64,000 bases of DNA, from the NCBI GenBank assembly GCA_041650055.1, contig JBAZLV010000001.1, forward strand, positions 1 to 64,000, given 5' to 3'. Positions within the stretch are counted from its first letter, which is position 1; each line of letters begins with the position of its first letter. The stretch is from JBAZLV01 sp041650055. Its GTDB lineage: Bacteria; Nitrospirota; UBA9217. The notes under the pieces were generated by a model that made no database searches, had not been told where the DNA came from, and worked only from the letters and a program-made list of their open reading frames with translations. Positions 9,095-16,647 of this stretch are shown here, piece by piece. The position numbers were made by a program, and so were the translations under genes.

Positions 9095-9469
9095 ATGAAA
9101 AAAATCTTAATAATTGATGATGAACCGAACATTATAGAGATAATTCATTTTTTTATAAGTGAACTTGGTTACTCTTCTGATCGCGCTCACAGCGGTGAAT
9201 CCGCGCTTGAGAAAATCAAACAGACGGATTACTGGGCGATTATGTGCGACCTGCAAATGCCGGGTTTGAACGGCATGCAGATTTATGATCATGTCAATGA
9301 AATTCAGCAAGAACTTTCTCAAAAATTCATTCTGCTGACCGGTTCTCTGCTCGATGAGTCCATGGAAACCAAGGCAACAAACCAAAACATTAAAGTTTTG
9401 ATGAAACCCTTCCATTTCGAAAATGTTAAAAAAATATTTTCCGATCTCGAAACCGCAACTGTTCATTAA
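9095..9469 (+). CDS. Receiver-only response regulator (CheY-like), copy 1
   Basis: 124 residues forming one receiver domain and nothing else. The acidic pocket (D8, D9), phosphoacceptor D52 (CDLQMPG), T82 (LLTGS) and K104 (MKPF) are all present, so it should be phosphorylated normally. It has no output domain and so acts by protein contact, as CheY or Spo0F do. The start is chosen at MKKILIIDDE; the open frame begins 84 bp upstream, but that part is not receiver sequence. It lies between fliK and the rod operon and is about 62% identical to the next gene. I see no clear ribosome site. Confidence 0.9.
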   Translation: MKKILIIDDEPNIIEIIHFFISELGYSSDRAHSGESALEKIKQTDYWAIMCDLQMPGLNGMQIYDHVNEIQQELSQKFILLTGSLLDESMETKATNQNIKVLMKPFHFENVKKIFSDLETATVH

Positions 9470-9650
9470 GGTATCCTTTTTTAATCCCTGCGACATGAAT
9501 CCCCGGCTTTCTGCCCGGAGGGCTTACCTGAAAAGAAGTCAAAACATTGACGTCTTCATTAGTGCTTGCCGCCCGCTTCTCTTCGTGATGAAATAAGCAT
9601 AAGATACTGAATAGTAATTGTTTTTTGATTAATAAAAACTTTTTTATTAC

Positions 9651-9666
9651 TGGCAATGATATTGCA
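9651..9666 (+). promoter_or_regulatory. Sigma-54 promoter of the second response regulator
   Basis: TGGCAATGATATTGCA keeps the GG-N10-GC spacing of the -24/-12 class. The predicted start at about 9677 gives a leader of about 69 nt before the ATG at 9746. The remainder of the 276-bp gap (9470-9745) shows no gene. Confidence 0.65.
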
Positions 9667-9745
9667 ATAAACCCGATCGTCATTGTAGTAAATAATTTGA
9701 AGGTACAAAAGGAGCCGGTTTATTTTTCCCCGGGCTGATAAAAAC

Positions 9746-10108
9746 ATGAAAAAAGTACTGGTTATTGATGATGAACCAAATATTACCGAAATTATCAATT
9801 TCTTTGCCAATCGGCTGGGATATAGTTCTGATGCAAGCCATAACGGTGAATCAGCCCTCGAAAAAGTAAAGGACGAAAAATACTGTGCGGTTATGTGTGA
9901 TCTTCAGCTGCCTGGTATAACCGGACTCGAAATTTACGACCGAATAAAGGAACTGAATAAAGAGCTTGCTCGAAAATTTATTCTGTTGACCGGGTCGCTG
10001 CTTGACGAACGCACGGAGGCAAGTGTGGTTCAGCAGGACATCAAGGTGCTCCAAAAACCCTTTTACTTTGAAGGCATGAAAAAATTGTTAGCAGAGCTGG
10101 AGGTATGA
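9746..10108 (+). CDS. Receiver-only response regulator (CheY-like), copy 2
   Basis: 120 residues, a single receiver domain with D8/D9, phosphoacceptor D52 (CDLQLPG), T82 and K104 conserved. It is a tandem paralogue of the 9095 gene (about 74 of 120 positions identical by eye). The differences cluster on the alpha4-beta5-alpha5 side, where partners bind, so the two may have different targets. Its own sigma-54 promoter ties it to the flagellar regulon, whereas copy 1 appears to have a vegetative promoter. No kinase gene is nearby. Confidence 0.9.
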   Translation: MKKVLVIDDEPNITEIINFFANRLGYSSDASHNGESALEKVKDEKYCAVMCDLQLPGITGLEIYDRIKELNKELARKFILLTGSLLDERTEASVVQQDIKVLQKPFYFEGMKKLLAELEV

Positions 10109-10145
10109 CCAGGTAATTTCTCAACAATGTTCGCATCCGGTTTTA

Positions 10146-10186
10146 CCTGTTCTGCAGGATATCAGATCGCAAAGATCTGAGACAGG
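10146..10186 (+). promoter_or_regulatory. Hairpin overlapping the ribosome site of the 49-residue ORF
   Basis: A perfect 7-bp stem with a 5-nt loop (TCAGATC 10162-10168, GATCTGA 10174-10180) is framed by CCTGT (10146-10150) and ACAGG (10182-10186). The outer arm overlaps the AGGAGGG ribosome site. It could end the response-regulator transcript or control translation of the next ORF. Confidence 0.4.
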
Positions 10187-10193
10187 AGGGTAT

Positions 10194-10343
10194 ATGCCGA
10201 TCGAGCCAACAAGAAGAATAATCGAGGTGCCGGTTATCAAGAAAGATGACCGAGTTCACGATTCACCTTTGAAAAAACAAAAGCAGCAGAAAAAAGATCC
10301 GGAAGAGGAACAGAGCACGACGATAGTCGACATTAAAATTTAA
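10194..10343 (+). CDS. Small basic protein of unknown function (49 aa)
   Basis: A 49-codon frame with an AGGAGGG ribosome site 3-4 nt before the ATG. It starts MPIEPTRRIIEVPV, has a Lys/Gln/Glu-rich middle (KKQKQQKKDPEEE) and ends STTIVDIKI. It stops 9 bp before the coiled-coil gene on the same strand, so the two are probably cotranslated. No domain is recognised. Position and spacing between response regulators and rod genes suggest a flagella-linked role. Confidence 0.65.
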   Translation: MPIEPTRRIIEVPVIKKDDRVHDSPLKKQKQQKKDPEEEQSTTIVDIKI

Positions 10344-10352
10344 CGGTGACCT

Positions 10353-10925
10353 ATGATCGGAAAAGGGAAAAGAAATTTTTTTGACAACAAGACCATAGCC
10401 CTGCATGCCCAGGATATCAAGGAAATTTCCGACACCATTTTCACGCGCGTCGAAAATAAATTCAACGCTCTCGGCGAACGCGAGCAATCAATCGACAGAA
10501 AGATTGACCAGCTCGAACAATTGATTCGGAAGGCGGTGCAAGCGACTGCCCGAGAGAGTGACGAACGAAAGCAGAAAGCGCTTGCTCTTGAAAAGGCTGA
10601 GGCATACCTGGACGCGCAAGAAGCATCCCTGAAGGATATGTTTCGGGCTCTGGAAGAGCGCGCTGCCCATCATGCACAGGAATGGGAGCGAAGGAAAACC
10701 GAGCTCGCAAAGCTGGAAACATCATTGAACAATAAAATTGCGTATCTCGAACGGTTAATGAAGAAAACCGAAGTGACTGAAACGCAGGCGACTGGAGTCA
10801 GCCGGCAGCATGAAATTGTTTCTCTCAGTCGTCGTGGACTGAATTCCGGTGAGATAGCAAATACGCTTGCAATTCCTGTTGGTGAAGTCGAGCTTATTCT
10901 TGGATTTCATCTGCAACCCGCATAA
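10353..10925 (+). CDS. Coiled-coil protein with C-terminal DUF2802/DUF6115-like helix-turn-helix motif
   Basis: 190 residues. From about 30 to 140 it is a long charged coiled coil (REQSIDRKIDQLEQLIRKAV and further heptads). The last 40 residues (IVSLSRRGLNSGEIANTLAI, then PVGEVELILGF) look like the short helical motif in flagella-linked DUF2802/DUF6115 proteins, the family I associate with SwrB of Bacillus; this assignment is from memory of the pattern. It has no N-terminal membrane anchor, unlike SwrB. It sits just before the rod operon. Confidence 0.75.
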   Translation: MIGKGKRNFFDNKTIALHAQDIKEISDTIFTRVENKFNALGEREQSIDRKIDQLEQLIRKAVQATARESDERKQKALALEKAEAYLDAQEASLKDMFRALEERAAHHAQEWERRKTELAKLETSLNNKIAYLERLMKKTEVTETQATGVSRQHEIVSLSRRGLNSGEIANTLAIPVGEVELILGFHLQPA

Positions 10926-10936
10926 AAGGAAAAAAT

Positions 10937-10971
10937 TGCCCGGAAGGAAATTTTTTTCCATCCTTCAGGCA
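10937..10971 (+). terminator. Probable terminator before the flgF operon
   Basis: A two-part stem (TGCC/GGCA plus GAAGGA/TCCTTC, small internal bulge, 12-nt T-rich loop) lies 12 bp after the coiled-coil gene and before the sigma-54 promoter. It has no clean T tract, only ATTCATATAT downstream. Confidence 0.45.
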
Positions 10972-11042
10972 TTCATATATCAGAACGGTTGGGAATTACC
11001 TGCATTTCCATGAGATATCCTGTTTTTTCAGGCAGCAGCGAA

Positions 11043-11058
11043 TGGCACATGAATTGCT
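11043..11058 (+). promoter_or_regulatory. Sigma-54 promoter of the flgF operon (perfect consensus)
   Basis: TGGCACATGAATTGCT is a full match to TGGCAC-RNNNN-TTGCW. The -12 GC is at 11056-11057, so transcription should start near 11069, only about 5 nt before the flgF ATG at 11074. Confidence 0.88.
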
Positions 11059-11073
11059 TCAATCGAGGGCGAA

Positions 11074-11781
11074 ATGTATAAAGGTATTTACATAGCAGCT
11101 TCCGGGGCGGTTTTGAAACAGACGCAACTTGAAGTATTGTCGCAGAATCTCGCGAACGCGAATACCATTGGCTACAAGAAGGACGGTATTTCATTTAAGC
11201 AATACCTTCTCCCTGATGAAGCCACCGGTGGGATGCCTGACGGACGCTCCATGACTTCTTTTAGTGAGAATAAAACGGATTTTACGAATGGCGTTATCAA
11301 CAAAACGGCGAATCAGCTTGATATTGCCCTGGAAGGGAATGGTTTTATCGTCCTGGAAGGAAATAAGTATACTCGACGAGGCGATCTCAAACGGAGTACC
11401 GACGGATATCTAACCTCGTTTAACGGCACCAAAATTCTGGGCAAAAAAGGACCTATTAAAGTTCCCGATGGAAAACTCCTGATTGATAACAAAGGCGAGA
11501 TCAGCATAAACAATGAGATCATTGATACGATCAAGATTGTGGATTTTAAGAAAAAGAAAGAATTGGCAAAAGCAGGAGACGGGATTTTCATGACAAACGA
11601 AAAAACCATTCCCGCGGACGCAAGTGTCCGTCAGGGATTTATCGAATCATCAAACGTCGAACCGGTACGGGAAATGGTTCGTATGATCGAAACGCTTCGT
11701 GATTTTCAGACCTATCAAAAAGCGATTCAAACCTTTGACGAAACCACGGCAGTTGTCATTACCCAGATTGGGAGGCTCTAA
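11074..11781 (+). CDS. flgF: Flagellar proximal rod protein FlgF
   Basis: 235 residues of the FlgF/FlgG rod family. The N-terminal signature (MYKGIYIAASGAVLKQTQLE, then QNLANANTIGYKKDG) and the C-terminal helix (SNVEPVREMVRMIETLRDFQ) are intact. The length matches FlgF, and the next gene is clearly FlgG. It is the first gene of the rod/ring operon. Its stop directly abuts the flgG start. With the predicted sigma-54 start site, the mRNA leader would be about 5 nt, shorter than its GAGGG ribosome site needs. Confidence 0.93.
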   Translation: MYKGIYIAASGAVLKQTQLEVLSQNLANANTIGYKKDGISFKQYLLPDEATGGMPDGRSMTSFSENKTDFTNGVINKTANQLDIALEGNGFIVLEGNKYTRRGDLKRSTDGYLTSFNGTKILGKKGPIKVPDGKLLIDNKGEISINNEIIDTIKIVDFKKKKELAKAGDGIFMTNEKTIPADASVRQGFIESSNVEPVREMVRMIETLRDFQTYQKAIQTFDETTAVVITQIGRL

Positions 11782-12570
11782 ATGCTCAGATCATTATTCA
11801 TTGCGGCAACCGGCATGGAGGCGCAACGACTCAACGTCGATGTTATTGCAAACAATCTTGCGAACGTCAATACGGTGGGATTCAAAAAAAGCCGCGCTGA
11901 TTTTCAGGATCTTGTGTATCAGACCATTCGAACGCCGGGTGCAACCTCCGCAGAAGGGTTGCAAATACCGTCCGGTATACAGGTCGGGCTTGGGGTCAAA
12001 CCGGTCGCGGTAACAAAAATCTTTGACCAGGGAGATTTCGTCCATACAGGCAATACACTTGATGTGGTGATTGAAGGAAATGGATTCTTCCAGATTTCAA
12101 TGCCGGACGGGACGATTGCGTACTCCCGGGCAGGCGCGTTCAAACTTGACAATACGGGAAAGATCGTGAATTCCGACGGGTACCCGCTTGAGCCGGCGAT
12201 TACGCTCCCCGCAAATACCGTAAGCACAACCATCGGAACTGACGGAAAAATTACCGTGCTTCAAGCGGGAAGCACAACCCCGACGGAAATCGGACAGATA
12301 CAGCTAGCACGCTTTATTAATCCTGGCGGTCTCAGTGCGCTCGGGAAAAATCTATTTTCGCCCTCCGCAGCATCGGGTGATCCGACGACCGGAAATCCAG
12401 GGATTGATGGACTTGGCACTGTTGCACAGGGATTTACCGAGCTGAGTAATGTGAATGTTGTCGAGGAAATGGTGAATATGATTATCAGCCAGCGGGCCTA
12501 TGAAATGAATTCCAAGGCAGTTCAGGCTTCGGATGAAATGCAGCAGGTAACCAACAGTCTGAAGAAATAA
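11782..12570 (+). CDS. flgG: Flagellar distal rod protein FlgG
   Basis: 262 residues, typical of FlgG. It begins MLRSLFIAATGMEAQRLNVD, followed by NNLANVNTVGFKKSRADFQD with the FlgG-specific insert LVYQTIR. It ends with LSNVNVVEEMVNMIISQRAY. Polymerises into the distal rod. GGGAGG upstream overlaps the flgF stop. Second gene of the operon. Confidence 0.97.
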   Translation: MLRSLFIAATGMEAQRLNVDVIANNLANVNTVGFKKSRADFQDLVYQTIRTPGATSAEGLQIPSGIQVGLGVKPVAVTKIFDQGDFVHTGNTLDVVIEGNGFFQISMPDGTIAYSRAGAFKLDNTGKIVNSDGYPLEPAITLPANTVSTTIGTDGKITVLQAGSTTPTEIGQIQLARFINPGGLSALGKNLFSPSAASGDPTTGNPGIDGLGTVAQGFTELSNVNVVEEMVNMIISQRAYEMNSKAVQASDEMQQVTNSLKK

Positions 12571-12585
12571 CGGAGTCCGTTTATT

Positions 12586-13248
12586 ATGAAAAAAAGTGTT
12601 GGTATGAGCATAGGAGTCATTCTGCTGACGGTTTTTTCTTTTGCGAATGCAGGGACGGGAAATCTGGAAAGCCTTCTGAAGGCGCATTTGGATGAACGAT
12701 ATCCCTGGGCTGCGATGGAAATCCATGACATCCGTTTGAATGCAGAAAAACCAGCAGGTGATCCCTCCTCGATTGTTGTCGAGCAAGGACCTCCGGGCAG
12801 AACCATTTTTGCGTTGCGTTACCCGAAAGGGAAAAAGATCATTGCAACGGCCCAGGTAAAAGTGTTTGATTCCGTGATTTTGAGCCGGAGGCCGTTCAGC
12901 AAAAATACGGTTGTTCGCAAAGGCGACGTTTATACCACACTTATGGAAACCGGGAAAATAACAAAAGGGGCATTCAGCAGTGAGGACGATATTCTTGGCA
13001 AAACGCTGACAAGAGGTATTGGAGCCAATGTCGTCATCACGGACGTCATGGTATCCGGGGTTACGCAGGTCAAAAAGGGACAAAAAGTCCTGATCGTTGT
13101 TGATGCGCCGGGATTTACGATCAAGGCTGCAGGTGAACTGCAGCAGAACTGCGCGATCGGGGAGCAGGCAAAAGTGATGAATCTTCTTTCCCGCAAGATC
13201 GTTGCCGGTGTTCTTATTAACGAGCAAACCGTACGGGTGGGACTATGA
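12586..13248 (+). CDS. flgA: Flagellar P-ring assembly chaperone FlgA
   Basis: 220 residues. The signal peptide (GVILLTVFSFANA, cleavage near residue 23) directs it to the periplasm. The C-terminal SAF-like domain shows the FlgA pattern: VVRKGDVYTTLMETGKI, ILGKTLTRGIGANVVI and KKGQKVLIVV. It assists FlgI assembly around the rod. Its TGA overlaps the flgH ATG by 4 nt, so the two are translationally coupled. Confidence 0.95.
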   Translation: MKKSVGMSIGVILLTVFSFANAGTGNLESLLKAHLDERYPWAAMEIHDIRLNAEKPAGDPSSIVVEQGPPGRTIFALRYPKGKKIIATAQVKVFDSVILSRRPFSKNTVVRKGDVYTTLMETGKITKGAFSSEDDILGKTLTRGIGANVVITDVMVSGVTQVKKGQKVLIVVDAPGFTIKAAGELQQNCAIGEQAKVMNLLSRKIVAGVLINEQTVRVGL

Positions 13249-13961
13249 TGAAACCATTCAACGCAGAATTCTATTTTTCCCGTCTTCTACAATCAGGAGT
13301 GATTCTGATCGTCCTGCTCGTCTTTCCCGCCTGCATGGTGCACAGACTGCCTCCGGAACCGCCCAAATATGTGTATCAGATGGAAAAAAACGACCGTTCC
13401 TCCAACTCGCTCTGGAACGACCGCGCCGGATTGTTTGAAAATGTCCAGGCACGCAGGGTAAACGATCTTGTAACAATCAAAGTGTCTGAAACTATTTCCG
13501 GCTCTGGTACGGCAGATACAGCGTCCTCTCGAGCATCTTCCCTTGATGTCGGGGTTGATTCGGTGTTCGGACTTCCGCTGAATTTTAATAAAACCAATAT
13601 GTGGGGAAATGCAAATACATTTATTCCGGCTGCGAAAGGTTCTGCAAAATCAGAATTTGCAGGCGATGGCAGCACGAAGCGGGCCGGGACATTGACCGGT
13701 ACAATTACCGCCAAGGTCGTGGAAGTTCTTCCCAATGGAAATCTGGTGCTGCAGGCGAGGAAGGAAATAACCATTAACAATGAAAAGCAAATCCTTGTCT
13801 TGCGGGGAATGATCCGGCCGGAAGATATAGCCCTGGATAACACGATTGCAAGCAGCAAGGTTGCAGATGCTGAAGTCTATTTTGTGGGAGATGGGATTAT
13901 TCAGGACAAACAGCGGCCTGGATGGCTCGTACGCCTTCTTGATAATGTCTGGCCGTTCTGA
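13245..13961 (+). CDS. flgH: Flagellar L-ring lipoprotein FlgH
   Basis: 238 residues. The signal peptide ends in a lipobox-like FPAC, with Cys at residue 30. The FlgH core is clear: SLWNDRAGLFENVQARRVND, TIKVSETISGSGTADT, VVEVLPNGNLVLQARKEI and VADAEVYFVGDG. Forms the outer-membrane ring. Its presence shows the host has an outer membrane. Coupled to flgA by an ATGA overlap. Confidence 0.96.
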   Translation: MMKPFNAEFYFSRLLQSGVILIVLLVFPACMVHRLPPEPPKYVYQMEKNDRSSNSLWNDRAGLFENVQARRVNDLVTIKVSETISGSGTADTASSRASSLDVGVDSVFGLPLNFNKTNMWGNANTFIPAAKGSAKSEFAGDGSTKRAGTLTGTITAKVVEVLPNGNLVLQARKEITINNEKQILVLRGMIRPEDIALDNTIASSKVADAEVYFVGDGIIQDKQRPGWLVRLLDNVWPF

Positions 13962-13970
13962 GGATGTATC

Positions 13971-15104
13971 ATGTTGAAAACGCATACGGCGAAAAAGAGA
14001 AACGCGAGAATAGGGATTACAGCCTTGCCTGGGATCATGCTGCTGATATTCTTGTTTCCCGCCGGTGCGAGCGCCGAACGTATAAAGAATATCGCGAATT
14101 TTGAAGGCGTGAGGACCAATCAGCTGATCGGGTATGGTCTGGTCGCGGGACTGCCGGGCACCGGAGATACGGGGCTCGCGACTGTCCAGGCAATTACGAA
14201 CATGATCCAGCGAATGGGTCTTACGGTAAATTCAAATGATATAAAATCGAAAGATATTGCGGCAGTCATGGTGACTGCCACACTTCCGCCTTTTCCGAAA
14301 CCGGGAATCAGGGTGGATGTGCTTGTCTCTGCTCTGGGGGATGCAAAAAGCCTTCAGGGTGGAACGCTGCTTCTTGCCCCCCTCAAGGGTCCTGATGGCA
14401 AAGTGTATGCTCTTGCCCAGGGCCCTGTCTCTATCGGAGGATTTCTTGGCGGAAGCGGAGGAACCAGCACGCAGAAAAATCATCCCACGACCGGAACCAT
14501 TCCCGGCGGTGCCACGGTTGAACTGGAGCCTCGTTTCAAGCTTGGAGATGGGAATGCAATACGGCTTTTTTTAACCAGGCCGGATTTTACCACAGCCAAT
14601 TTTGTCAGCCAAAAAATTAATGATGCCCTCGGATTTCAGGCTGCGTCCACAGTTGATCCTGCCACGATACGAATTTTGATTCCGCCCAAGTATCAGAACA
14701 GGGTTGTGGAGATGATCGCGCTTGTAGAGGGACTCGATGTCCTGGTGGATGCCCCGGCGCGCATTGTGATCAATGAAAGAACGGGTACGGTTGTTGTGGG
14801 CGAGCAAGTGACGATCTCACCGGTCGCGATTGCCCACGGGAGTCTTACGGTTGAAATAAAGACAGATTATCTGGTGTCGCAGCCGCTTCCTTTTGCGCCG
14901 AAACAAGCGGAAACCGTTGTCGTGCCGCAAAAAGAAGTAACCGTCAAAGAACAAAAAGCATCCCTGATGCAGGTATCGGGCGTTACGCTGAGCGAGATCG
15001 TGCGAGGTCTAAATGCGCTTGGTGTTACTCCGCGGGATCTGATTTCTATTCTGCATGCGCTCAAGGCATCGGGTGCGCTCCGGGGTGAATTGGAAATTAT
15101 ATGA
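13971..15104 (+). CDS. flgI: Flagellar P-ring protein FlgI
   Basis: 377 residues. The signal peptide covers about residues 15-36. The FlgI family pattern follows: NFEGVRTNQLIGYGLVAGL, TGDTGLATVQAITNMIQRMG, and the C-terminal VSGVTLSEIVRGLNALGVTP, then PRDLISILHALKASGAL. Forms the periplasmic P-ring. GAGGATGTATC lies before the ATG, and the stop overlaps flgJ by 4 nt. Confidence 0.97.
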   Translation: MLKTHTAKKRNARIGITALPGIMLLIFLFPAGASAERIKNIANFEGVRTNQLIGYGLVAGLPGTGDTGLATVQAITNMIQRMGLTVNSNDIKSKDIAAVMVTATLPPFPKPGIRVDVLVSALGDAKSLQGGTLLLAPLKGPDGKVYALAQGPVSIGGFLGGSGGTSTQKNHPTTGTIPGGATVELEPRFKLGDGNAIRLFLTRPDFTTANFVSQKINDALGFQAASTVDPATIRILIPPKYQNRVVEMIALVEGLDVLVDAPARIVINERTGTVVVGEQVTISPVAIAHGSLTVEIKTDYLVSQPLPFAPKQAETVVVPQKEVTVKEQKASLMQVSGVTLSEIVRGLNALGVTPRDLISILHALKASGALRGELEII

Positions 15105-15844
15105 AGATTCCAGGTCCTGTTCAAGAACCGACAGCCGCGGTTGCATCCCTGGAACAACTCAAGGGAAGGACAGATCCTGCTGCTGTTAAAGCAGTTGCCC
15201 AGGAGATGGAAGCGTTGTTTGCCTTGGAGCTTCTGAAAGCCATGCGAGCCACGACAGGACCTATGGCCGGAAAAGGGCTGGGCGCCGATATGTATGGAAG
15301 CATGTTTGACATGGAATTATCGAAACTCATTGCCAAACGCGGCTTGGGTCTGCAGGATATGATGACAAAAAGTATCAACCGAAAATTATCGTCCGAACAA
15401 AATGGCGTATCTGCTCCTGTATCATTGGAAAATTTGACTTCCTCAAAAAAATCACAGCCGCTGCCTGTGCAGGGAGGGAAAATCAGCTCCCCCTACGGGA
15501 TGAGAAACGACCCGTTTACCGGAAATCCAGCCTTTCATCAAGGGCTGGATGTGACCGCACCTGAAGGGAGTGAGATCAAACCTTTGAAACAGGGAACAGT
15601 TAAATTCAGCGGAAAACAAAAAGGATATGGAAATATCGTTGTGGTGGATCATGGCGGCGGTTTTGTAAGCAAATATGCACATAATCAAAAAAATATGGTC
15701 AAAACCGGGGATACCGTAACGAACAATACCGTTATTGCCCATGTGGGAGCCACCGGCAGATCCACCGGGCCCCATACCCATGTTGAAATTCAGTACAGGA
15801 ATAAAAGTATTGATCCAGCGCTGATTTTTGCAAAAAAGAGCTAA
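15101..15844 (+). CDS. flgJ: FlgJ rod-binding protein fused to an M23 peptidase
   Basis: 247 residues. About 30-95 is the FlgJ rod-binding domain (MEALFALELLKAMRATTG, then GSMFDMELSKLIAKRGLG). About 125-245 is an M23/LytM metallopeptidase with its zinc ligands visible: FHQGLDV (H and D) and HTHVE. The best-known FlgJ carries a glucosaminidase there instead. It probably caps the rod and opens peptidoglycan by cutting peptide crosslinks. No signal peptide is seen, as expected for rod-type export. Confidence 0.93.
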   Translation: MKIPGPVQEPTAAVASLEQLKGRTDPAAVKAVAQEMEALFALELLKAMRATTGPMAGKGLGADMYGSMFDMELSKLIAKRGLGLQDMMTKSINRKLSSEQNGVSAPVSLENLTSSKKSQPLPVQGGKISSPYGMRNDPFTGNPAFHQGLDVTAPEGSEIKPLKQGTVKFSGKQKGYGNIVVVDHGGGFVSKYAHNQKNMVKTGDTVTNNTVIAHVGATGRSTGPHTHVEIQYRNKSIDPALIFAKKS

Positions 15845-15868
15845 AGATCCAAACTCATTTGCCGATAA
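15842..15868 (+). promoter_or_regulatory. Sigma-28 (FliA) promoter of flgMNKL
   Basis: TAAA (15842-15845, overlapping the flgJ stop), exactly 15 bp, then GCCGATAA (15861-15868): a perfect match to the sigma-28 consensus. Start expected near 15875, with the flgM ATG at 15914. Confidence 0.9.
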
Positions 15869-15913
15869 GGGAGACAGGGGAAATAATCGCAGTATGAGAC
15901 GAGGAGGGATAGT

Positions 15914-16201
15914 ATGAAAATTTATGGAAATATGCCGAATGGACAGGAAATCAACAGGATAGCCCAGAACAATGGGAATCCGGAGCCGGTGGAAAAACCG
16001 GTTTCTGCGCCTGCAAAAATCCAATCAGATACGATTAATATTTCAGACAAAGGCAAAGAAGTTGCCGAACTGTTATCCTCGATCAACGAACTGCCTGAAG
16101 TCAGAGAGCAGAAAATTCAGGAGATTCAGCAGGCGCTTGCATCAGGCACCTATACGGTTGATCCCCGGAAAATAGCACAAAAAATGCTCAATGAACTATG
16201 A
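15914..16201 (+). CDS. flgM: Anti-sigma-28 factor FlgM
   Basis: 95 residues with the FlgM layout: a disordered Pro/Asn-rich N-terminal half and a C-terminal sigma-binding half (DTINISDKGKEVAELLSSIN, then VREQKIQEIQQALASGTYTV and KIAQKMLNEL). It holds FliA inactive until exported through the finished hook. The ribosome site GAGGAGGG is strong. It is preceded by a perfect sigma-28 promoter, so FlgM and the hook-filament junction genes respond to the sigma factor FlgM restrains. Overlaps flgN by 4 nt. Confidence 0.96.
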   Translation: MKIYGNMPNGQEINRIAQNNGNPEPVEKPVSAPAKIQSDTINISDKGKEVAELLSSINELPEVREQKIQEIQQALASGTYTVDPRKIAQKMLNEL

Positions 16202-16647
16202 ACATATCCAATCGCATAAAAGACATTCTGCATGAACAAATTCGGGCATATCGGATTCTGCTCGACGTGCTCCAGCGTGAGCGAGCATACCTGGTACAGC
16301 TGAATCCTGAGGGAGTTGAGACGCTGTCCAAGGAAAAGGACACCATTATACTGAAACTCCGGCTCCTGGAAGAAGAACGGATACGTCTCATTCGTGCATT
16401 TGCCTGCGAAACCGGAGCGCCCGGTGATCTGACGCTCCAGAAGCTGCAAGAGGTGACAGGAGACGATGCGTATGCTCAGCTGCGGTCACAGATGCTTTCA
16501 CTGATTCAGGCGATTGCCGAATTCAATGAATTCAACAAAATCCTGATAGAAAAATCCGCTGCCTTTGTGCGCAGAACCCTGGGTTTTCTCGGGACGCTGG
16601 GAGCGTCTCAGGGAAAAGCCGGAGGCGCTTTTTCGATGGAGGCATAA
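16198..16647 (+). CDS. flgN: FlgN-type export chaperone
   Basis: 149 residues, almost entirely helical, of the FlgN family. It has a long N-terminal helix (HEQIRAYRILLDVLQRERAY, then LVQLNPEGVETLSKEKD) and a second helix bundle around 90-130. FlgN chaperones FlgK and FlgL, whose genes follow. The assignment rests on fold pattern, size and the flgM-flgN-flgK order; sequence conservation in this family is low. Confidence 0.88.
   Translation: MNISNRIKDILHEQIRAYRILLDVLQRERAYLVQLNPEGVETLSKEKDTIILKLRLLEEERIRLIRAFACETGAPGDLTLQKLQEVTGDDAYAQLRSQMLSLIQAIAEFNEFNKILIEKSAAFVRRTLGFLGTLGASQGKAGGAFSMEA

Noticed and set aside
12352..13227. 291-codon minus-strand frame opposite flgG/flgA
   Set aside because: Antisense to two clear flagellar genes; no recognisable domain or ribosome site.
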